DNA of 64,000 bases from Bicyclus anynana (GCF_947172395.1 NC_069087.1:2170001-2234000), one strand, 5' to 3'. Positions 8,777 through 19,905 are shown, counted from the first letter of the stretch. The notes: a model not told the origin generated them from the sequence alone. Made by a program: numbers and translations.

Positions 8777-8937
8777 AAGCGCAGTGTCGGTCGAACCCCC
8801 CAGGAGGACTGACGACATCAAGCGAGTCGCAAGGATTTGATGGATGCAGGCGGCTCAGTATCGTGATGTTTGGAAGTCCCTACAAAAGGCCTATGTCCTG
8901 CAGTAGACGTCCATCGGCTGATATGATGATGATGATA
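8777..8937 (+). pseudogene. RTE retrotransposon 3' end
   Basis: 'aaagcgcagtgtcggtcgaa', 'gacatcaagcgagtcgcaag', 'ggcctatgtcctgcagtaga' and 'cgtccatcggctgatatgat' mark the last ~50 codons of the RTE frame, ending with a GAT-repeat tail. Confidence 0.82.
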
Positions 8938-9728
8938 TTTTCAGCAATTTCTCTCCTTTCAATATCACGTTCACTCGTTCCGTCGTTCGTAAATAAACAA
9001 ATAGTATGGTTACAATAAAGTTGACACTTAATACAACATTGTGAGGTATATCATTGTAGTTATACTTACTTCGAATACAATTAATTTCGATAAAATATTC
9101 ATTAGCCAATACTATTGTACCGCTTCGTAGCTATTGTGAGAAATACAATAGCTCTTGTATTGTTTCTGGATTTAAATTGCTGCTATAACAGCGAGTTTTC
9201 TCTTTACTACAAAAATGGCTTTGGGCACTGAAAGTATTGAGCTTGGGAAAACGGGAAAATGCGGTGGAAGAGCAATTCGTGCAGATATTCGTGAGATGGG
9301 ACGCCTGTGGTATCTTCCGGAAAATTGGGTCACCTAGTTCATCACTTTCTTCTTGCGTTGTATCGATTTCTCTTACAACTATATTACAAGTTTGTGTAAG
9401 ATTTTTTACAAGCTTGTTGTTTAGGTCAAATCTTGGAACTTTGGAATCGAAATTGATGTTCGTTTTTACTTAACATTAGCATACTTGTATCTTCTGTGAT
9501 AATGCAATATGGCACCGCGGAGCTAGTGTGAAAATGGAATCGAAAAGTGGTTCTAATATAACTTGCTCCAATTCTAGTCACGCCAAGGTATTTCAACTGG
9601 TTATAGAGAGATTTTGATGGCACTTGCACTAATTTCTACAACATCGAATATCTTAATATTTCATAGATTAATGCGGATGCCGGGCTCATCATGTGACGGA
9701 GAGAAAAACGCCGAGCAGAGCCCAGCAG
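8938..9728. other. Stretch with nothing recognised
   Basis: Two distantly similar blocks ('gtaccgcttcgtagctattg' near 9118 and 'ggcaccgcggagctagtgtg' near 9511) might belong to one old repeat. No gene is supported. Confidence 0.4.
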
Positions 9729-9863
9729 GCTAATTCACTATCTTTGACGTACGCTAGTTGACATATATACGAAATTGAGATTCTATATAATGAATGTCAT
9801 CCGGCGCCTATTGGTGGATATCATAAAGCAGGTAGATCACATTTCTGAATATAGTGAATAGGC
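9729..9863. mobile_element. Possible MITE
   Basis: 'gctaattcactatc' on the left and the complement of 'atagtgaataggc' on the right form imperfect terminal inverted repeats of about 13 bp around a 110-bp centre. No target duplication is visible. Confidence 0.33.
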
Positions 9864-10013
9864 CATTAGGACTTGTGAACTGGTTGTACCGTTTCTGTAT
9901 GATATGTCAGTGTTATTCTCCCTGCTCAGTCAAATTTCTCTGGATCATACTACCAGCTGCTTTAGATACCAGTTCTAATGTAGAAGACATTGCAGTTCAG
10001 TAAGGCCATCTTC

Positions 10014-10112
10014 GTTAACAATTCGCCTCACTGTTGAGCATGAATTACCTCTCAGAATAAGAGGGGTTAGGCTAATAGTCCACAACGTTGTCCCAATGCG
10101 GATTTACAGTAA
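10014..10112 (-). mobile_element. SINE family 2, old 3' fragment
   Basis: 'cctctcagaataagaggggt' and 'ggctaatagtccacaacgtt' match the 3' half of family 2 in reverse. The rest of the unit is too decayed to trace. Confidence 0.52.
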
Positions 10113-10391
10113 GGCCTTGGTCTTTAATTATAGGGAGATAATATTCTTAGCTATCTGCAACTGGGGATTCAACCTCATACCTCAGTTATAAAGTAAGTTA
10201 TTTTCAACTGCGCCCAAGAGGTCGCCAAAAGTTTTCAAGTCAGCAGACACGTTTCGTTAATTTGCGTTTGTAATTTGTATGGAGACGGCAATTCATGAAA
10301 TTTCGCCGTCAATGTAAAGCGACAGATTAACTGTTGTAGCTGGGAAATTTTGTTAATACAGCTACTGGTACAATATACGAGAAGATTCCGA

Positions 10392-10469
10392 GGAAAAGTT
10401 CACTTTATCCTGGTATAATAGCTCTGTTTATCCTGTGACTTGAACCCTTAGGATAATGTGAACTTTTCT
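10392..10469. repeat. Imperfect inverted repeat, about 22-bp arms
   Basis: 'ggaaaagttcactttatcct' and the complement of 'aggataatgtgaacttttct' pair across a 34-bp middle. It could be a small foldback element. Confidence 0.55.
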
Positions 10470-10839
10470 ATAGAAATTAAAAGTACTTATTAGAATCTAG
10501 GATTCAAGGGTTTGGAGTATCGCTACTCTGATGTAGCTACTCTAGTATGTTGAACCTCGTATCCTCAGGAAATTCTTAGCAAGTTGATAATTAAACTTTT
10601 AAACTGCGATGTGACATTAATTCAATAATATAAAAGTATAAAATTCTGATATGCGTTTTGAATTTTTCAATCATAATAATCATTATGATGTTTCATAAGC
10701 ATATTATGATGATCTGATATCTGGACAATGTTGTGATAATTAGATAATATGACCTTGTAGATATTGCAGTCGAGCTTTAAATTTAGATTTGCAAAAGCCT
10801 TATCATAATTTATATTGTTGTAGTTTTTTTTTGTAACGT
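10470..10839. other. Stretch with nothing recognised
   Basis: AT-rich sequence with no feature. Confidence 0.5.
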
Positions 10840-11280
10840 TCACGTAATCCGAGGCCGTTGTCGAAATTCCTAATAAATCGGACGATTAAAACATGATAAA
10901 CTGTCCGCATGGCGCAATAAACCCCGTAACAAATCAAACACCGCGATGCCGTTCCATTCAGCCCAAACTAGCTTCGTAAGCGGTTGACATCTAAAATTTA
11001 TTAATACAAAGCCACCGGGGTATACCAGCTGCATAATGCAAGTGAGCTGAGCCAGTCAGTCGCCCTGCATCTTTCGCGCGCGGTGCACGTCTGTTTTGTC
11101 GTATATCGGAGCTAAAACGTGTATACGTTCACCAATGTCAAGCGAATTAAAAACATTCGATAAATCGTTATCGTACCAATCAATAACCACAACCCTAGTT
11201 CCGTTCACAAATCTTATCGTTTGTTTGTAAACAGTGATGGGGTGATTAAAATTAGAAACGTTTTCAACGTTCTCGATTCA
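10840..11280. promoter_or_regulatory. Candidate regulatory or promoter region
   Basis: This block is repeat-free and richer in CpG than its surroundings, with 'ctttcgcgcgcggtgcacgt' and an arthropod initiator-like TCAGT in 'gagccagtcagtcgccctgc' near 11055. There is no TATA box at the expected distance and no following open frame. It could be a promoter, an enhancer or unconstrained DNA. Confidence 0.25.
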
Positions 11281-11290
11281 TAGGAGAGTT

Positions 11291-11494
11291 TTATTTTTCG
11301 AAAACATCGCTGCCGTCGCTATTTTCGTTTTCAGTGGTAACTATTGTGTTTGTGATTTGAGTGCCAGTGATGTGAATAACTGAATATTGGATTAGTTTAT
11401 CAATATGTTCGGCGTCTTGATCAAAAGGTGGAATAAAAGGTATGAGTGCCCCAGTTTTATGAACAATGCCAACCATTGATTTGCGATATCGATT
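11291..11494 (-). CDS. Possible terminal coding exon, unknown protein
   Basis: On the minus strand a pyrimidine-rich tract ends in ATTCAG at 11500-11495, a good splice acceptor. It is followed by 68 codons in phase 0 ending in TAA. The translation has mixed, protein-like composition ('GALIPFIPPFDQDAEHIDKL' in the middle and an acidic tail 'ENENSDGSDVFEK'), unlike the K/N/I/F-rich shadow frames nearby. AATAAA overlaps the stop codon. I recognise no family. The nearest in-frame stop upstream (TAG) lies beyond the acceptor, which fits an exon, but no partner exon is visible. It may also be chance or part of an unknown mobile element. Confidence 0.3.
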   Translation of the reverse strand, partial: NRYRKSMVGIVHKTGALIPFIPPFDQDAEHIDKLIQYSVIHITGTQITNTIVTTENENSDGSDVFEK

Positions 11495-13424
11495 CTGAAT
11501 AGTAAATGCGAAATGAATGCTTGTAAGTAACTATGGGTGTATTAAAGGAGCATGGATTCCTTTGTGTTTACTCGTTTCAATTATAGAATGCAGATTTTTA
11601 TTATGTTGACCTATTAGGTCGATGTTAGCCGATACTAAATTAAGTCACTTCCGAGTTGGTTATTTACGATATGTTGCAGCTCCAGTTTCCTTATTTGTGG
11701 ACTCAAAACGGATAGTGTAACATTGGTCGGTTCAGTTTAACCATTGATGTGTAATATTACAGTATTTGAATTAAATGCAATAATTCCAATAATAATAGCA
11801 TGTTACGTTTTAATTTTTTATGTTCTAGAAGATTTCGTTTGTACAGTTTTTTTTTCATCAACTAAAGTTATTGACGTTAAAATCTCAAGAAATTTTCGAA
11901 TCAAAGGATTCAAAAATTTGTATCAAAAACACACTTTTTTGCAATCTCTTTTTTGAACCAATATTGAAAATCTGACGAAAACTATCATACTAGGTACCCA
12001 AATACCTAGTCTTTATTCCGAATATCGTCTGATGCTATAAATAATTAAATTATGAGTTCACTGAATTCTAGGGCTGCCTCTGTTTATATCTGCCTTTTCT
12101 AAATATCTTCTAATTTGCTAAAATAATGGCCGCTAATTGTGGTATACATAACAGTTAACAGTTAACCTTAATTTAGTGGCAGTGTTATTGATACCATGAA
12201 ATTAATACTTAAGTAAAACTCAAAGCAATGTTGTTGATTAATCTACAGCATGAAACCAAAATTAATAATAATATAATAAAGTAAGTGAAAACAAAAGCAA
12301 AGTTGGTTATTAATCTATTGCATCGAACGCGAGTGTTATTAATTGGAGAATTCCCTCATTTATCTTAGAAGTTCAATAAGATAACAACGTTGTACCTAAT
12401 ATGGCTACGTAAATTGAAATCAAAGTATATTTAGAAAGAAAATATACTGTAAAAAATTAATAAATATTTAAAATATAAATAAAACAAGACAACTTAGATC
12501 ATTCAAGTGTTTGATATAATGAGCCTAATTTTGATGGGCTTATGGGTTTTTTTAGGAGTTTCAATGATCATCTCTCATCAGACTATTACTACCATATTAT
12601 TAGGCATAGCAAAGATAAGTCCAACTTTTAACTCACACATGCTTACAGGGTAAGTTATTCTTTAGGAGAATTAAATAGAAAATGAAGTGGTCATCGCCAA
12701 ATGACAATGAATTTGCTATAGCCTCATATTTGACACTTAATTTTTGTTTTAAAATACTATGTTTACGTCTAAAATGATCACTACACCAATTTCGTTTTGG
12801 CTTTAAAATCACTAATAAGGAAATATTTTTTTCTGATATAACATTGTTTCATGTTTCCTTGGTTTTACTATCAATGCTAATTGCTCTTAATTAACGGGAA
12901 ATATTTGACCTTCAATAAACTGTAGCATGTAAAGTGTCTGCGACTGCAGGGTTGGTATAATTGATCGATAAAATGATGCAAAATACAGTGCTTAACATTT
13001 GCTCAGAGGGCTTAATAATGTTTCAAGGTAAAAGGTAGCTAATCCGAATATGGTCTGTGTGAATTCATACTAATATACTAGATGCGTTAATAATTAATAA
13101 GCACTTTAAGTTCAATTAAATATTACTGTGCCAACATCTCCTTTGGGTTCTCTGGTATCGAATTAAATTTGCGCTGACATTATTTTATAAAATCTGTGTG
13201 TTTTTGATTTAACATCAAAATTTCTTTGTGGTAAAATTTTATGCGACCTGTAAAATTACTGTTTATTGGAACCTTTGGACGATTGCCATTGCAAAGTCAG
13301 GTTTGCACGTTACTCTTGTCAAGAATCATTAGATATATTTCTTAAAATGACCATCCCTTGTCCCTTCATTTAGGCTTTTGTTCGGAGTGGATACTCGTTT
13401 GAGTCAAAGATCGTTTTCAATTAA
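11495..13424. other. Long stretch with nothing recognised
   Basis: AT-rich, repeat-poor DNA. The 70-residue frame at 11744-11956 is hydrophobic and F/I/V-rich, as expected by chance here. Confidence 0.5.
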
Positions 13425-13640
13425 GGTTCATCATCATCCATTATATCAGCCGATGGACGAACTTGATGAACTTTCAAACATCATGATACTAAGCCGCCTG
13501 CATCCAGCGAATCTCTGGGACTCGCTTGATTTCGTCAGTCCACCTGGTGCGAGGTCGCCATTCCTGCACCTTGGAACCCTAACGTCCATCGGCTCTTTGC
13601 CCATTGCCACTTCAGCTTCGCGGCAATTAAGGTTATATAG
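13425..13640 (-). pseudogene. RTE retrotransposon 3' fragment
   Basis: 'atatcagccgatggacg', 'aagccgcctgcatccagcga', 'cacctggtgcgaggtcgcca' and 'attgccacttcagcttcgcg' are the RTE 3' end in reverse, with an internal deletion and a degraded GAT tail. Confidence 0.77.
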
Positions 13641-15145
13641 ATTTATATGGCTTATTTCGTAACCAACGATAAAGCAGTTTTGATTAGATTGATTTTTACA
13701 AATTGATACATGAAATAATTTACGGCAAAATGATCGTGCTCCTGTGTATCACAAGTAATTAGATTAAAACGACAGCCCTGCTGATAAATTATGTTTCCTG
13801 CAATTACTGCGTAGGCAGCACGGGGTCACATTGGAAACAACTTGTCTATTAAAGTGTTAATGATCTTTTATATCCGAGGTCTTGTTTTTGAGATATTATA
13901 ATTTATGTACAGTAGTTTAGAAGGTTGATGACCTATTTATTGTAACAGTATCATAAAGGCTCTGTATATAGATGTTTCGCATTGGTAGTTCTGGCATAAG
14001 AACTGGACACTAGAACGTGCGATTTTTTTAATTAAATGATAAGTTAAACCTAGACAACGATCTTACGAAAAATTAAGTGACGATTCAATTAAAAATGAAA
14101 ATCATACCGAAATGCTATCTATGCTTTTAACGGCTCAATAAAGCACTTACACTTTTTAACTTAATAAAGTTCTAAAACTTTCTCATAACTTATGCACTAT
14201 TTAAGTGACAGATCCAAAGTTAGGCGATGAATAATTTGTATCTACATATTTATTAAGTTTAAAAAGTATATAGTTGCAAGTAGACGTAAGCAAAATGGTT
14301 AAAAATCATGATAGAGTAAGACGATTCGTATAAAATAATATGGGCGTTATATTTTTGCATAATGAACTTTAGTGTTCTCTTGTTGATCTATTCATTTGTA
14401 TTCATCAAATACTCTTTGTGAGGTGAACTATACGCTTTTATACTCGCAGTGTAACGAATATAACGAAAGCAGTTTTAGAGCTGCCATCGCGGTCGAGGTT
14501 GCTATAAAATTGATGTATTTTTATAATGACAAAGGCTCGTAGGTATGCAAACTGCTCCGCTTTCATCTCTTCTGAAGATAGAGTATTATATTATGTGAAA
14601 TTATTAAACGTGTTTTAGGTATTGTAAAGACCTTAATCTTTAGAATCCGTTTGTATTTTTAGATTTATTTGCTTTTCTCCTTTCGTCCATTTTCATCTAT
14701 CTAATAAGGTTTTGATTATGATTATGATATATCTATATAATAAGGTTTTGATTTTTCATCTATTATCTAAAGTGCCATTGCACGATGGAATAAAGTTTTA
14801 TTAATAATTGTACTACTTAGCTTATTACTCACGTAATTTACGATCAATTTCAACATTTAAAATTAGTGTAATATATTGCTTGATTTGTTTATTCGTATTC
14901 TGCTGGTCTTCCTAATAGTAAAACATTCGGTTCTAGTCTCTTATTAATAATGTTGTACGTTTTTAAATAGATTCTCAAGTCTTGGTCAAGGCACTGATCT
15001 GTAATTATAAGCAAGTTAAAATTATTGATTTTGAATATTCTTCGAAAATTGTAAATTTCTTTAACGACTAGAAACTGTGATTAACCTTATAGCATCCCTC
15101 TATTTAATTTAATCAATAGTTTTCATGCATGCATCATTGGCAAAA
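13641..15145. other. Long stretch with nothing recognised
   Basis: AT-rich. A local duplication of 'taataaggttttgatt' occurs near 14703 and 14738. Confidence 0.5.
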
Positions 15146-15529
15146 CAGTAAAAGCTCCTTAGTAGCGCCTCCTTCATTCGCGTTTTCACTATTCGCGGCC
15201 CAATTCCTATAATCGCGGCTAAAGATTTCGTTATTTGCTGATCTAACTGCCGAAAATTTTAACGTTAACTTACAAATTTTATGGAAATTGCGGATGAGAT
15301 AGAAAATGTGACGTGATAAAATGAAGGTTTAAGAATGTACCGAATGATTATCGATCTGAATTAAAGAAGCTTTTAAAAGCGGTCAGGCAAGAAAAATTCG
15401 GTCAAAGACTTTAATTTTTGTTGTGTAAATACATATATAACTATAATCCCATATAAAAGAGCATTCCATATTTGCGGTTTCTGTATTCGCGATACATTTA
15501 CAGAACGTATCCCCCGCGAGCTTTTACTG
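15146..15529. mobile_element. pogo/Tigger-like non-autonomous element
   Basis: It starts 'cagtaaaagctcc' and ends 'gagcttttactg', with further 'attcgcgg'-type blocks inside each end. CAGT starts and repeated 'cgcgg' motifs are typical of pogo/Tigger ends. TA follows on the right, but the left flank reads AA, so the TA target duplication is incomplete. There is no transposase frame. Confidence 0.5.
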
Positions 15530-15796
15530 TACCTATAATTTCTCATTTTCTCAAGTTGGTTGACAATCTACTAAGAAAATGATTCGTAATATAAGTAAAT
15601 GTTTCCAAAGAGCCTATACGGTAGGCCTACTTATTATGATATTCGTGTTGGTATCACGTTACTAGATTATACAGCGGTCATCTTACCCGTCTTACTTGAT
15701 CACAGAGCGAATGACCTACTGGCGACTGGTGACAGGCTCATAATTGCATCACAAATGGTTTCTCAAGACAAGACGACAATCTTTGTCTAATTATTG

Positions 15797-15945
15797 CTGT
15801 GCTCTGCGGTTTTACCTGTGTAAATAGTTTCTCTGTGAATATCGGGACAAAATTTAGCATGTGCTTCCAGATTTCCGTTTGACGGAGCTTCTTTGTGCCA
15901 ATTTTCATGAAGATCCGTTGAACCATTCAAATGGTGTAACTAGCT
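15797..15945 (-). mobile_element. Old Helitron-like fragment
   Basis: 'tgcggttttacctgtgtaaa', 'tatcgggacaaaatttagca' and 'ttcatgaagatccgttgaac' follow the general order of the minus-strand Helitrons but are strongly diverged. A better copy begins 17 bp further on. Confidence 0.33.
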
Positions 15946-15961
15946 CAACTCTACGTCATAA

Positions 15962-16171
15962 CTAGCGCGCGTGGAATTCAGTTTTTCAAAAATCCCGCGG
16001 GAACCATGGATTTTTCTGGGAGGAAAATTAGTCTATGTGTTAATCCAGAGTTAATCTATTTCCATTCCAAATTTCAGTCAAAACGCTTTAGTAGTAGCGG
16101 CGTTAAAGAGTAATAAACATCCAAACAAACATACATCCATACAAACTTTCGCGTTTACAATATTAGTAGGA
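15962..16171 (-). mobile_element. Non-autonomous Helitron
   Basis: Minus-strand start at 16171 'TCCTACTAATATTGTAAACG', middle blocks 'tccattccaaatttcagtca' and 'gggaaccatggatttttctg' (plus strand), and CTAG end at 15962. The 3' hairpin is partly deleted. Helitrons move as rolling circles; these short copies carry no helicase and depend on autonomous ones. Confidence 0.82.
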
Positions 16172-16904
16172 TTGGTACATATCTATAGATAGATATATAG
16201 AAGGTGACCAAGATTTGCTTGGTGTATATTTTGGAAAATAGTTTTTGTATGTTTCATAGTGACGTTAAAAGATTTAAGTTTAATTTTATATTTATAAGAT
16301 TACACTTAACGATAATTAGATGGTGTTACAATCATATTGTAGTTAGGTGTATTAATTGCTTTTGTTTTAAATCTAGTTTTTAATAAATTTTAATTTATTG
16401 GTTCAAGTAGCATACTAACCATGATTGTGAAACACTGTTATTTGTGTGATCTTGTAGTTATAGGAATATTTCACGACATACGAGCATAGCGAGGAACACT
16501 TAAGTGTAATTCCTCAAGTACTTCAGATGCTCGTCAAAGCGCATTATAAAAACATTACGCGAGTCCTGATTACATCCATTACTCATACTCGTATGTGATT
16601 CAAGAACAGAGTACTTAATATAAGTCTTTTTTATCGTCTGCCGATGAAAATATTTTATATCTTTATAAAGCTTTTTACTAAAATATTTGAAAATGCCGCT
16701 TCTTCAATTTGTTTGAAACACAATGTATAGTTACTGTTTTTTTTTCTACTTTTAGGTATTTCTGCATCAACATACCTTGCCTGATTTTTACCAGTAAACT
16801 ATTAAAAACTGGTAACAGAGTTAAGTTATTAAGTCAGACTTTGGTAGTTTAGTACAACGTATCGTTGACTATAAACATGATGCTTGTGATTTTGCTCCCT
16901 ACAA
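16172..16904. other. Stretch with nothing recognised
   Basis: It contains the near-palindrome 'cacttaagtg' (about 16497) and AT-rich DNA only. Confidence 0.5.
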
Positions 16905-17105
16905 TCAACCCAACTTCAGCTTCGCAATTCGTTGAGCTATGTCGGTGACTTTGGTTCTTCTGCGGATCTCCTCATTACCGATTCGATCCCGCGGAGATAC
17001 TCCTAACATAGCTCGTTCCATCGCCCATTGTGTGACTCTGAGCCTTCGTATGAGGCCCATAGTTAGCGACCAAGTCAGTCGGACCTTAGGTCATCACTGG
17101 CAACA
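16905..17105 (-). pseudogene. RTE retrotransposon internal fragment
   Basis: 'tgagctatgtcggtgacttt', 'gattcgatcccgcggagata', 'catagctcgttccatcgccc' and 'gttagcgaccaagtc' cover, in reverse, the protein region upstream of that at 13425. The 3' tail is absent, so this is a truncated or recombined piece. Confidence 0.72.
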
Positions 17106-17861
17106 TGCACTGTTCGAAGACTTTTGTCTTAAAATAAAATAGTATTCAAAAGTAAAGCACAAATGCAGGTGAGGTAAAGTAAAAAATTGAGAAAGGAATT
17201 TTCCTTACCTTTGAATAAATAGAAATCCTATTTTTGTCTTTTGTTCACTTGATGAAGTTTAGTATCCACCATTTCCAAGTAATATTTTACTTCCCTACCA
17301 AGTTTTATAATATGTAACAAAGATATGAATCTGCTGAAATGTATATGTACAAATGGGATTTATTTGCAATCACAATGTATTCCAAAAAAGGATTAAACCA
17401 CTACATTACAATGCTCAGTAAAATGTTTATATATATATGATCCCCTGTGAAAAACCGTTGTGTACCGATGTGTGTGTTTCGATATACATACATATATAAC
17501 ATACGGTATGTGTGTTTCCGCTCTATATCACATGTCACATCAATATCATAACAAAATTCCTTTCTCCTTAGCTAACTGACGACTTAAACATCAATGCTAT
17601 TTCTGTACGTACACTTACGAATTAATATTCATTATTAATCATCAAATACATTCACTACATAGTATGAAACTCGATAACCGCGTATGTCTGTCTGTTATAA
17701 CGCGAAAAGCTCAAAAACTACTAATTACTAAAACAGCCCAGGACAAAAAGATTAGATGACATTAGATTTTTCACGTGCATTTGACAGTATAAGTAATCTT
17801 ACTGTTACTATCTAAGTTATCATATTATGACCATTAGGGTTTTGACATCAATACAGTGTAT
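17106..17861. other. Stretch with nothing recognised
   Basis: AT-rich, with short TG/AT runs near 17430-17510. The RT remnant may extend a little into the right end but is unreadable there. Confidence 0.45.
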
Positions 17862-18149
17862 TGGTTTGACAGTTATTTGATAGATGATGGGAAGAAGTAT
17901 CGTTCCTCCGTTAAAAATGTTAGTAGGAGTATTCCTCAAGGATCTCTTTTAGGTCCACTTTTATTTATCTTATACAATGCAGATATTACTGATAATATTC
18001 AGAATTGTAAATAACATTTATATGCTGACGATTTGCAGGTCTATTATTCTTTTGAGCCACATGAATACAATTTAGCGGTTCAGAGAGTAAATGAGGATCT
18101 TTAATGGATAGCAGATTGGTCGCACAAAAATTCATTAGGCTTTAAATCG
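17862..18149 (+). pseudogene. Reverse transcriptase remnant (jockey-like LINE)
   Basis: One frame reads about 95 codons with the hallmark RT boxes: 'SRSIPQGSLLGPLLFILYNA' (palm motif) and, 20 residues later, 'HLYADDLQVYY' with the catalytic YADD. 'WFDSYLIDDGKKYR' precedes it. In-frame stops fall just before HLYADD and again after 'NEDL', so it is dead. The PQGS..GPLLF plus YADD spacing is typical of jockey-type non-LTR elements. N-terminal endonuclease and C-terminal parts are absent. Confidence 0.78.
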
Positions 18150-18554
18150 AAGCTTATATTTTTAACTAAAGCACTATTAAAAAAAAGTGGCTATCATAAA
18201 TTATGTCCATAGTTTCGTCACTGCTGTTCACAGCAGATCCTGATCTGAACCAGTGGTAATCTCTAAAAATAGTCAAACGTTTCAAAAGTGTTAGTAAACT
18301 AAGTCATTGTATTTTTAATTTTTTCATTTTGAGGATGATTTAATATGGTTTTGAGTAAAAACATTTATGATATTTTTGTATAAATACAAAATAATAATGT
18401 TCTCGCTTGAACACCATTCCACCTGATAGTAAGTGTCGATGAGATGAGATGATAATGATGATGATAGATATTCACTCATAGACTATATAGATAGATATTA
18501 TTTCTTATTGTTTGTTTCTCAGACATATTCGTGGATATTCGTTAGGTAAAAGTA
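18150..18554. other. Stretch with nothing firm
   Basis: A GATGAT-rich patch near 18440-18470 and a short piece resembling the SINE 1 3' block (18420) are too weak to annotate. Confidence 0.4.
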
Positions 18555-18722
18555 TATTATAAAGATGAAAAGTTTTTGAGTTCATGAGATTGTTGGGGGT
18601 AATTTCTGGATGAACTGAACAGATTTTAAAAAATCTTGTATCAATAGAAAGCCACGTGATTTTCGACTGTTATAGGCTATATTTCATACCGTGCAAGTGA
18701 AACTGCGGGGCAACCGATAGTC
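18555..18722 (+). mobile_element. Degenerate Helitron
   Basis: 'attgttgggggtaatttctg', 'atagaaagccacgtgatttt', 'ttataggctatatttcatac' and 'gcaagtgaaactgcggggca' match the plus-strand Helitron order. The hairpin and CTAG are lost. Confidence 0.52.
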
Positions 18723-19067
18723 AGAATAAATATGCAATGCAGTCCGCCTTGGCTCACATCCAACAATGTAAATATTCATTCACAATCTTCAATTAAATCC
18801 TTCATGATTTAAAGTTTTGGCACAATATTGTTTTGATAGCGTGATATATGACTCGCTAACTGTATTGTGACGTAACTGACGAACCGCTGACGATGTCTGT
18901 AGGCTGCTGTGACGGCGACGTCAAGATTATGGTCAAGGCAAAGTTACACATGTAGTAAAATAACAGAGTACACGTTTTGTTTATCGATACCTACAGCTCG
19001 TGCGGATTTACTTGACACCTGGCTCAGATGATGTTTGTACTGTGTTTGTTTGGTTGGGTTTGGTGTC
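18723..19067. other. Stretch with nothing recognised
   Basis: A GC-richer part at 18870-18930 contains several 'tgacg' motifs but no repeat or gene. Confidence 0.4.
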
Positions 19068-19219
19068 GCCATTGACGATCAATTATTCTCACGTTTCTGC
19101 AGCACCCACGATTATAACTGATCGTGTATTGGTCGATGCGTACATGACGGCTCGACTTATGAAACGTCTTCGCTGCGGTTTGCGCTGCAGAAACGTGAGA
19201 ACAATTGACTGTCAATGGC
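19068..19219. mobile_element. MITE family M1, copy 1
   Basis: The arms 'ctcacgtttctgcagc' (left) and 'gctgcagaaacgtgag' (right), extended outward by 'gccattgac' and 'gtcaatggc', make terminal inverted repeats of about 33 bp. The whole 152-bp unit recurs inverted at 33026-33174. Frames on both strands run through it only because it is self-complementary. Confidence 0.83.
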
Positions 19220-19573
19220 TGACTTAATGCGCACGAGTTATAGCTATCCGATAGCCATAGATTTTCTATATTAAATCTATGTAGTATAATAAATATCCTG
19301 TTACGATGATTTTATATGCGAGAGTTTCGAATTGATTTTTATCCTTCTCTATTTAATTGGATTTGGACATAGAGAGAGGGAGAGAGAAAGAGGGAGAGAG
19401 ATGGAGACGAAAACAGTGGATCACACTGCCGAGATAAAAAAATATTGCAGAGTAGCGCTACTAACTTTTCACCTTATGCCAGGTAAGTAATAAGGTAATA
19501 AACCTTATGCCAGAGTAAAAAGAAATATAGCACTAATTGTAGCTATAATTATTATTATCAATACTAAATATAC
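19220..19573. other. Stretch with a GA-rich patch
   Basis: 19371-19405 is a GA-rich simple-sequence tract. The rest is AT-rich. Confidence 0.6.
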
Positions 19574-19750
19574 GTACCAGCAGCGAAGAGTTAATGCAAG
19601 CCGATTCTAACGGGGTTACCTTTAAAAAATCATGCATTTTCATTATTGTACTGTATCGCAATATATGATAAACCGGAGTTTATATCCCGCTGTATGAAAT
19701 TCTATTCTTTGGGCTTACCTTCATCTAAATTCCATCCTTCGCCACTGATA
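19574..19750 (+). repeat. Unclassified dispersed repeat, copy 1
   Basis: 'gagttaatgcaagccgattc', 'gggttacctttaaaaaatca', 'aaaccggagtttatatcccg' and 'catccttcgccactgatagg' recur in the same order and orientation at 33790-33980. No family is assigned. Confidence 0.65.
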
Positions 19751-19844
19751 GGTACATCATGATTTTATTGAGACTCACTGGAAAAGAGCAGGTGTAGTAC
19801 CAGTATCCACTACTTTTTAGTACTTTTTATTTAAAAAAATAAAT

Positions 19845-19905
19845 GGTTCCTACGAGATTCGTGAAATACTGATTTTCACGCGGACAAAGCCGCGAACGTT
19901 CGCAT
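19845..19905 (+). mobile_element. Helitron 3' end, degenerate
   Basis: 'tgattttcacgcggacaaag' and 'ccgcgaacgttcgcatgtta' resemble the 3' hairpin region of the Helitrons, but the CTAG is changed. Confidence 0.42.

Noticed and set aside
18178..18300. Possible opposite-strand LINE end next to the RT remnant
   Set aside because: No readable frame or tail; the similarity is from memory of general patterns only.
18400..18445. Short resemblance to the SINE 1 3' block
   Set aside because: Only about 16 bases match, too few to call a copy.
19000..19227. Frames on both strands at 19000-19227 and 33010-33207
   Set aside because: They result from the self-complementary M1 MITE.
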